Origin: CAZIAK01 sp964537035
GTDB lineage: Bacteria; Planctomycetota; B15-G4
Assembly: GCA_964537035.1 (NCBI GenBank)
Contig: CAZIAK010000005.1
Span: forward strand, 81,973 to 145,972
Direction of reading: 5' to 3'
DNA length: 64,000 nucleotides
A program made the position numbers and the translations under genes. The notes beneath the pieces are model-generated. The model ran no database searches. It worked only from the letters and a program-made list of their open reading frames with translations, and was not told the DNA's origin. How positions within the stretch are numbered: the first letter of the stretch is position 1; each line of letters opens with the position of its first letter. Below, piece by piece: positions 60,201 through 64,000 of this stretch.

Positions 60201-62218
60201 TGCCGCAGATCGGCCCGGGAGCTGTCGCCCACGTCTTCTCTGGCGGCTTCCACGGCTCGGGCCGCCTCGTCATAGCGCGAGGCCCTGATCAGCACATCGG
60301 TCAGCTCGTAGTGCAGGTCTTCGCGCAGCTCGGGGTCACCGCACTGCTCGACGCCCCGTTGCAGAAGGGTCGCCGCCAGACCCACCCGGCCCGCACGACG
60401 CAGACTGGCCCCGCAGCGCAGCACGATCCCGCTTGTGGCGACGTCGAGGGCGGCGCTGTCGCCTCCCAGAAGCAGCTCGGCCAGAGCCGCTGCCAGGCGT
60501 TCGCCGGGTCGGTCGCCCTCAGCCAACAAGCACTGTGCCAGATGTGCTCGCCGCGTCGCAGGGACAGCAAGGCTTGGCCAGAGACTCCTGGCCAGGCGTT
60601 GGGTGGCGACCTCGAAGAGATCGTCGGGGTGGTCCCGCAAGCGAGTCAACAAGCCTCGGGACACCAAGGCCTCCAGAGCCTCGCTGACGTCTTCGCCCAA
60701 CACCATGCCCAGATCGGCGTCACGCAACCCCTGCGGGCTGAGGCACAGCAGCTCGAGCAGTGCGCGTTGCAAATCAGAGAGAGGAGGAACGAACTCGGCG
60801 GCCTGAGCACTGCCGGCCAGGGGCCACGACGACGACAAGCAGGTCTCGTCGAGCTGGATGCCAGCGGGCCCCGCCTCGACCACCTGGCTCACCAACAGCT
60901 CTTCGAGACACTCGTCCAGCTGACTCCAGGACTCGGGAGGCAAGGCCCCCAACCGCTCACCCAGGAGCGGTCGCTCACCCAACCAATCGTTCACCACCGC
61001 CACCGCCTGCCCCGTCACCGGAGGATCGATGTCGACCACCGTCACCCCGGGCAGATCGGCCAGCTCAGCCGCCACCGCAGCGCGCTCGTCGCGGCCCGTC
61101 CCGTCGTCAGCCTCCCGGGAGCCGATGGCGAGGGTCAACGGGCGCAGACGCCCCAGGGACTCGGCCAGGGCCACGAACGAGCCGGGCCGTGAGGGCAGCT
61201 CGACCCGCCGACGCATGGCCAGAGCGTCATCGGGCTCGGCCACCGCCAGCGCCAGACTCGCCAAGCGAGCCAGCCCCTGGGCGAGCCCGGTGTCAGTCTG
61301 GGGAAAGAGATCGAGCCAGCCCTCTCCTCGGCTCAGGGCTGAGAGCTGAGCCTGGCGGCGGGCGTCCACCCTGGCGAAGGCCGCCGAGCGGGCGCCGGCG
61401 AGAGCCTCCCGGTAGAGACTGTCCCGCTCGGGGCCCGCTCCCAGGGGCAAAGACGCCAGAGCCAACCGGGCGCTCTGAGGGCGGCGGTCAGGATCGGGGT
61501 CGAGCAATCTGTCGATCAGGGCCACCACGGCGTCGTCGCCGATCTGCCGGCCTGCCTCTGCCGAGAGGCCAGAGAAGCCCGCACGCTCGGCGGCCAGCGC
61601 CTCGGCGTCTCCCCCACCGAAGAGAGGGCGCCGCCCCAGCACCTCTGCCAGAACCAGCCCGGCGGCCCAGAGATCGGAGGCCGGGGAGGCCTCGCTCCCT
61701 TGGAACAGCTCAGGGGCCATGGCCCGAGGTGTTCCGGCCAGATCGCCCGCGCCCGGGGGCGCAGACAGGCCGAAATCGAGGATCACGGGCCGCCCGGTCT
61801 GCACATCCACAAGGATGTTCTCTGCCTTCAAATCTCGGTGTAGCAAGCCCAGGTCGTGGATGGCGCCGAGAGCAGCCAGCAACCGGGCCGCGAGCCAGGC
61901 AGGGTCAGGGGCAGCGGTCCAGCTGACGGACCCGTCGAGCCGCTGGCCGCTGACGAACTCGGTGACCGTGAACAAACGTCCATCATCGGGCAGACGGCCT
62001 CCGTCAAGACAGCAAGCCAGGCCGGGATGGGCCAGCCCCAGCAGCTGCAGCTCGGCCAGCCCTCCCGCCTCGCCAAGCCCCGGTTCGTGCAGTTTGAGCA
62101 CCAACTGACGGCCTGCACCATCGAGGCTACGAAAAACCGCAGAACCTGCTCCCGCTGAGAGCTGTTCTACGAGACGATACAAACCGACAGATTCGGGATA
62201 GGAGGTGGCCATGACCAT
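57224..62218 (-). CDS. Ser/Thr kinase-TPR-GAF-sigma54 activator fusion
   Basis: The 1664-residue product has a protein kinase domain (about 10-270: Lys42, Glu56, HRDLKAEN 127-134, DFG 148-150, APE 168-170), a helical TPR-like region (about 560-1000; pairs such as GLLEFDLGAFDKAVQYFERA), a GAF domain (about 1145-1310: LLDLIVDSAIELTGASRGFL), a coiled coil, and a complete bacterial enhancer-binding AAA+ domain: Walker A GESGTGKE (about 1378-1385), GAFTGA (about 1424-1429), Walker B TLFLDEIGD. A Fis-type HTH ends it (NKAAAARELGVSVRSFYKML). It can phosphorylate proteins and activate sigma54 promoters in one chain. Several of the same parts appear in separate proteins elsewhere. ATG 62218 or 62212 starts it. 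Confidence 0.92.
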   Translation of the reverse strand: MVMATSYPESVGLYRLVEQLSAGAGSAVFRSLDGAGRQLVLKLHEPGLGEAGGLAELQLLGLAHPGLACCLDGGRLPDDGRLFTVTEFVSGQRLDGSVSWTAAPDPAWLAARLLAALGAIHDLGLLHRDLKAENILVDVQTGRPVILDFGLSAPPGAGDLAGTPRAMAPELFQGSEASPASDLWAAGLVLAEVLGRRPLFGGGDAEALAAERAGFSGLSAEAGRQIGDDAVVALIDRLLDPDPDRRPQSARLALASLPLGAGPERDSLYREALAGARSAAFARVDARRQAQLSALSRGEGWLDLFPQTDTGLAQGLARLASLALAVAEPDDALAMRRRVELPSRPGSFVALAESLGRLRPLTLAIGSREADDGTGRDERAAVAAELADLPGVTVVDIDPPVTGQAVAVVNDWLGERPLLGERLGALPPESWSQLDECLEELLVSQVVEAGPAGIQLDETCLSSSWPLAGSAQAAEFVPPLSDLQRALLELLCLSPQGLRDADLGMVLGEDVSEALEALVSRGLLTRLRDHPDDLFEVATQRLARSLWPSLAVPATRRAHLAQCLLAEGDRPGERLAAALAELLLGGDSAALDVATSGIVLRCGASLRRAGRVGLAATLLQRGVEQCGDPELREDLHYELTDVLIRASRYDEAARAVEAAREDVGDSSRADLRQARIQALQGHLTDALPGLEAMDLAAMPDDEAVLALQLRGGVQHGLGQPEAALGDLREALRRQGEQLSTRTMTLLERIGLLEFDLGAFDKAVQYFERAVKMARSLGHEALLWSPIHNIGRAVRDKGERRRGLGIQEDAVRLAEDAGNLFGVATVHNSLGAGWILLGRLDKARHHLDRALQVARRIHDRVIEAMVQNNTGHALAMGGLLDEAEASFEESLRIRHELRDARGLAVVHLTRAEQRLRKGRGEGARGDLAAARRLLEKVSAPLLSVEADLLTARVALFDEQPEPALAAARAGLAAAKEHDLQKEAVVARTLAAQAGGDDLSTLDVSSMERGPWLAEALFVRGAQSLEGGRTADGAADLEQGLTMLGETPDGWVELQGLLTRLASDVETLGSLLAADDPDIVLAGELLSQARHDLQRAEGLAPVFGPGGAAEAVAELSAQLQTMDTGDEGERLSVLAGRMRDLERLVEINKLLTDERDTQRLLDLIVDSAIELTGASRGFLILIEGRAEEFRAARNIDESTIADPQFQVSHSVAQQVVRSGEALLTANAIDDERISSAASISELKLLSILCVPLVHGGRVRGAIYLDHPQVVGRFTQAHLETSTRLGEQAAIALENARLSEGLEASNKELLSKREEVARLNDALQERLQRREAELQETLESLDASRQVLALRYDYSNIVSRSPRMHEVFDLLDRVTDSDIPVVIHGESGTGKELLARAIHFNGSRKAKNFLSINCAAIPEQLIESELFGAVKGAFTGADRDRKGLFAQADGGTLFLDEIGDMSLAVQSRLLRVLQEGEFLSVGGRVVQQVDVRVLCATHRRLGEMVSSGEFREDLFFRLAVAQVELPPLRERAEDIAVLMPHLLERHGQPPRTIEAEALALLEAQPWPGNVRELENFVRTLLLFDRDGATLSAAVVRRVLGRDHRGELASPAAQVDSGTPLKARMDAFERAQIQEALGRSEGNKAAAARELGVSVRSFYKMLERLGLS

Positions 62219-62288
62219 TCACGATACGGGCCCGTCGCCCAGAATGGCATGGTCAGCCTGAGGACGACGTTTGGGGGATCAAAACACC

Positions 62289-63803
62289 ATGTCACGCCTG
62301 CTCATCTGCGCCGCCCTGGCGCTCATCTGTGGCTCGGCCCGGGCCGACATCATCCATTACAAAGATGGCCGCAAGCTTGAGGGCGTCATCGTCGAACGCA
62401 CCTCCTCCGAGGTCACCGTCGAGACGAGCTTCGGCACCATCGATGTGCCCCTGTCCAAGATCGATCACATCGAAGAGAAGCTGACCCTGGCTCAAGAGCT
62501 GGCTCAGCAGCGAGCCTCCGTCGACGACGGTGATGCGAACGCCCTCTACCAGCTGGCGCTCTGGGCGTCGGACAACAAGCTGCGCAAAGAGCACAAGGCC
62601 CTGCTGAACGAGGTCCTTGCGGCAGATCCCCAGCACCCCGGTGCGAACAGCGACATGGGACGGGTCGAGCTGGACGGGAAGTGGTACGAGCCCGCCGAAC
62701 TCGAGCGCCATCTGGCATCAGTCGAGAAGGAGATGCTGGCGCAAGGCAAGCTCTTCCACGAAGGCGAGTGGCTGCCCGAAGCCGAGGTCATGGCCAGGCG
62801 GGGACTGGGCCTGTACGACGGCCAGTGGGTCCCACGGCGCGAGGCGGACATTCGCCTGGCGGTGGACGAGCTCGAGTCCATGGCCGACTGGCGCACCAGC
62901 GCCACCGCCGGCGAGTTCGTGACCATCTACTCCGACCTCGACGAAGACGCCCTCGACTTCCTGGTCAACGATCTCGATGCGGCCGTTCGCGACTTCGTCC
63001 GCCGCAGTCGAGCCACCGAGCCCTACCTGGGTCGCTTGACCAAGCGGCAGATCCCGGTGTACCTGCCGCCCGAACAGCGCCTGGCCCAGAACATGCTCAA
63101 CGACGGCTTCCTGGCCAAGCGCTACTCGCTCCTGGCAGACACGCCCGAGCTCTGGGCCAACCGCCCGATCTTCGGCATGAACTGGCCCCAGGCCTTTCTG
63201 GTCGTGGTGGACGACGGGCGCCTGGACATCAACGGCGATCGGGACGAAGCGCGCCTGGGCTTTGTCAGCCACCTGCTGGGCGCCCTGTTGATCGACCGCT
63301 ACAAGGGCACTCGTTCCTGTCCCGACTGGGTGGTCCTGGGCATCCAGACCTTCTACGAAGGGGTCACCAACTATCATTCGACCCTGACCCTCAGCCGCAA
63401 CGATGTGAACAGCGAAGGCGAGCCCGTCGACCTCTGGCGCTCGGGCTGGGAGACGTTCGTCGATTGGCGAGATCAGCTCAAAGACCCCCAGAACTGGGGC
63501 ACAGTACCCACCATGCGCCAGCTCATGCGCAGACCCAAAGAGCAGATGGACAGCCGAGACATCGCCGCCTGCTGGAGCCTGGTCTCGTTTCTGTTCGACC
63601 AGCACGAGACAGAGTTCTTCGACTACCTGAAGGCCTTTGACAGCGACCCCTTCAAGCTCGTGCAGGCCGAAGGCATGGCGGACGAACACGACCGGGCCTT
63701 CGCCGCCACCTTCGCCAACACCCAAGACGAGCTCGAAGACCAGTGGCAGAGCTGGGCCATGGCGCGGCCGGCCCATTTCCGGACGGACGCCCTCCGCCGC
63801 TAG
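62289..63803 (+). CDS. Secreted protein, SH3-like N-terminus and DUF1570/peptidase-like region
   Basis: The 504-residue product has a signal peptide (MSRLLICAALALICGSARA) and a short beta domain (about 22-60: IIHYKDGRKLEGVIVERTSS, SFGTIDVPLSKIDHIEEKL) of the type seen in many secreted proteins of this kind of bacterium. A C-terminal region (about 205-504: FVTIYSDLDEDALDFLVNDL, FVSHLLGALLIDRYKG, WSLVSFLFDQHETEFFDYLK) resembles DUF1570, a peptidase-like family, though no HExxH motif is seen. ATG 62289 starts it; an upstream TTG frame to 62271 is unlikely. Its TAG stop lies inside the repeat below. It is divergent from the kinase gene, with 70 bases between. Confidence 0.78.
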   Translation: MSRLLICAALALICGSARADIIHYKDGRKLEGVIVERTSSEVTVETSFGTIDVPLSKIDHIEEKLTLAQELAQQRASVDDGDANALYQLALWASDNKLRKEHKALLNEVLAADPQHPGANSDMGRVELDGKWYEPAELERHLASVEKEMLAQGKLFHEGEWLPEAEVMARRGLGLYDGQWVPRREADIRLAVDELESMADWRTSATAGEFVTIYSDLDEDALDFLVNDLDAAVRDFVRRSRATEPYLGRLTKRQIPVYLPPEQRLAQNMLNDGFLAKRYSLLADTPELWANRPIFGMNWPQAFLVVVDDGRLDINGDRDEARLGFVSHLLGALLIDRYKGTRSCPDWVVLGIQTFYEGVTNYHSTLTLSRNDVNSEGEPVDLWRSGWETFVDWRDQLKDPQNWGTVPTMRQLMRRPKEQMDSRDIAACWSLVSFLFDQHETEFFDYLKAFDSDPFKLVQAEGMADEHDRAFAATFANTQDELEDQWQSWAMARPAHFRTDALRR

Positions 63804-63981
63804 TCCGACCTATTCGCGGAGTTCGTCGCGAGAGCGTGGTTGCGCCTTCGTGGCAAGGCGGAGGGCGCGATGGCACCGGAGGCGGGGTGCCACCCCGTTG
63901 AGGATGGCATCGTGGACTCCAACGCAGTCCACGAAGGCGCAACCACGTTCGCAGCAGGAGTCCGTGAATAAGTCGGACTAG
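63800..63981. repeat. 182-bp imperfect inverted-repeat element
   Basis: The ends are the perfect CTAGTCCGAC (63800-63809) and GTCGGACTAG (63972-63981). Arms of about 53-54 bases (63800-63853 and 63928-63981) pair with a few mismatches and one indel; the inner 19 bases (ending ...GCGCCTTCGTGG) are perfect. The centre is GC-rich and not coding. No transposase is present, so it may be a MITE-like or hairpin repeat. The rest of the window end (63982-64000) shows nothing. Confidence 0.75.
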
Positions 63982-64000
63982 GGCGGCGTTGGGAGAGGTA

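Overview
This is a GC-rich, gene-dense stretch (about 55 protein genes, many GTG starts, many 1-20 base stop/start overlaps) from a Gram-negative bacterium. An outer membrane is implied by LptB, an LPS-core-type glycosyltransferase and several lipoproteins. The giant GreA, the signal peptidase with a large insert, the serine/threonine kinase-sigma54 activator, the FHA protein and the sulfatase-superfamily cluster suggest Planctomycetota or Myxococcota-like bacteria. I cannot place it more precisely without rRNA or a tree. I saw no tRNA, rRNA, CRISPR array or transposase. A 100-N scaffold gap lies at 27354-27453. It is flanked by identical 55-bp ends, so it is almost certainly an unmerged contig overlap.

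Region 1-7.1 kb: a truncated membrane protein, sfsA, fabI, thiO with a secreted partner, an FHA-domain protein and a lipoprotein. Region 7.3-16.1 kb, all + strand: a probable operon behind one promoter with a palindromic operator-like site. It encodes a small ribbon-helix-helix-like protein, ATP sulfurylase, a sulfatase-fold protein, APS kinase, two large alkaline-phosphatase-superfamily proteins, a second small RHH-like protein and an Oxa1/EMC3-like membrane protein. It makes PAPS, but no sulfate-reduction gene and no classical sulfotransferase is visible. Several of its products share an unusual C-terminal ending (L-x-x-L-G-Y-L/I). This is the best candidate for an undescribed system.

Region 16.1-27.8 kb, all - strand: a PyrK-like flavoprotein and a 6-phospho-3-hexuloisomerase-like SIS protein, then a tight acyl-CoA operon (thiolase, hydroxyacyl-CoA dehydrogenase, two acyl-CoA dehydrogenases, MeaB GTPase, B12-binding subunit, HTH protein) running into a giant GreA and a nitroreductase-methyltransferase fusion. 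Region 27.8-38.8 kb: argS, apt, a c-di-GMP-I (GEMM-I) riboswitch in front of a FliA/WhiG-type sigma factor with a histone-H1-like tail, then birA, rph, rdgB and lepA.

Region 39-51.3 kb: a sugar/nucleoside catabolism set (MFS, TIM-barrel isomerase, Gfo/Idh oxidoreductase) next to a MocR-type regulator, then lepB with a large insert, lptB, an HD-GYP response regulator, etfBA and two thiol-redox lipoproteins. Region 51.4-64 kb: a glycosyltransferase, purH, prfB with its programmed +1 frameshift, separate coaB and coaC genes, a secreted protein, a 1664-residue kinase-TPR-GAF-AAA+-Fis regulator, and a secreted protein whose stop codon lies inside a 182-bp inverted-repeat element.
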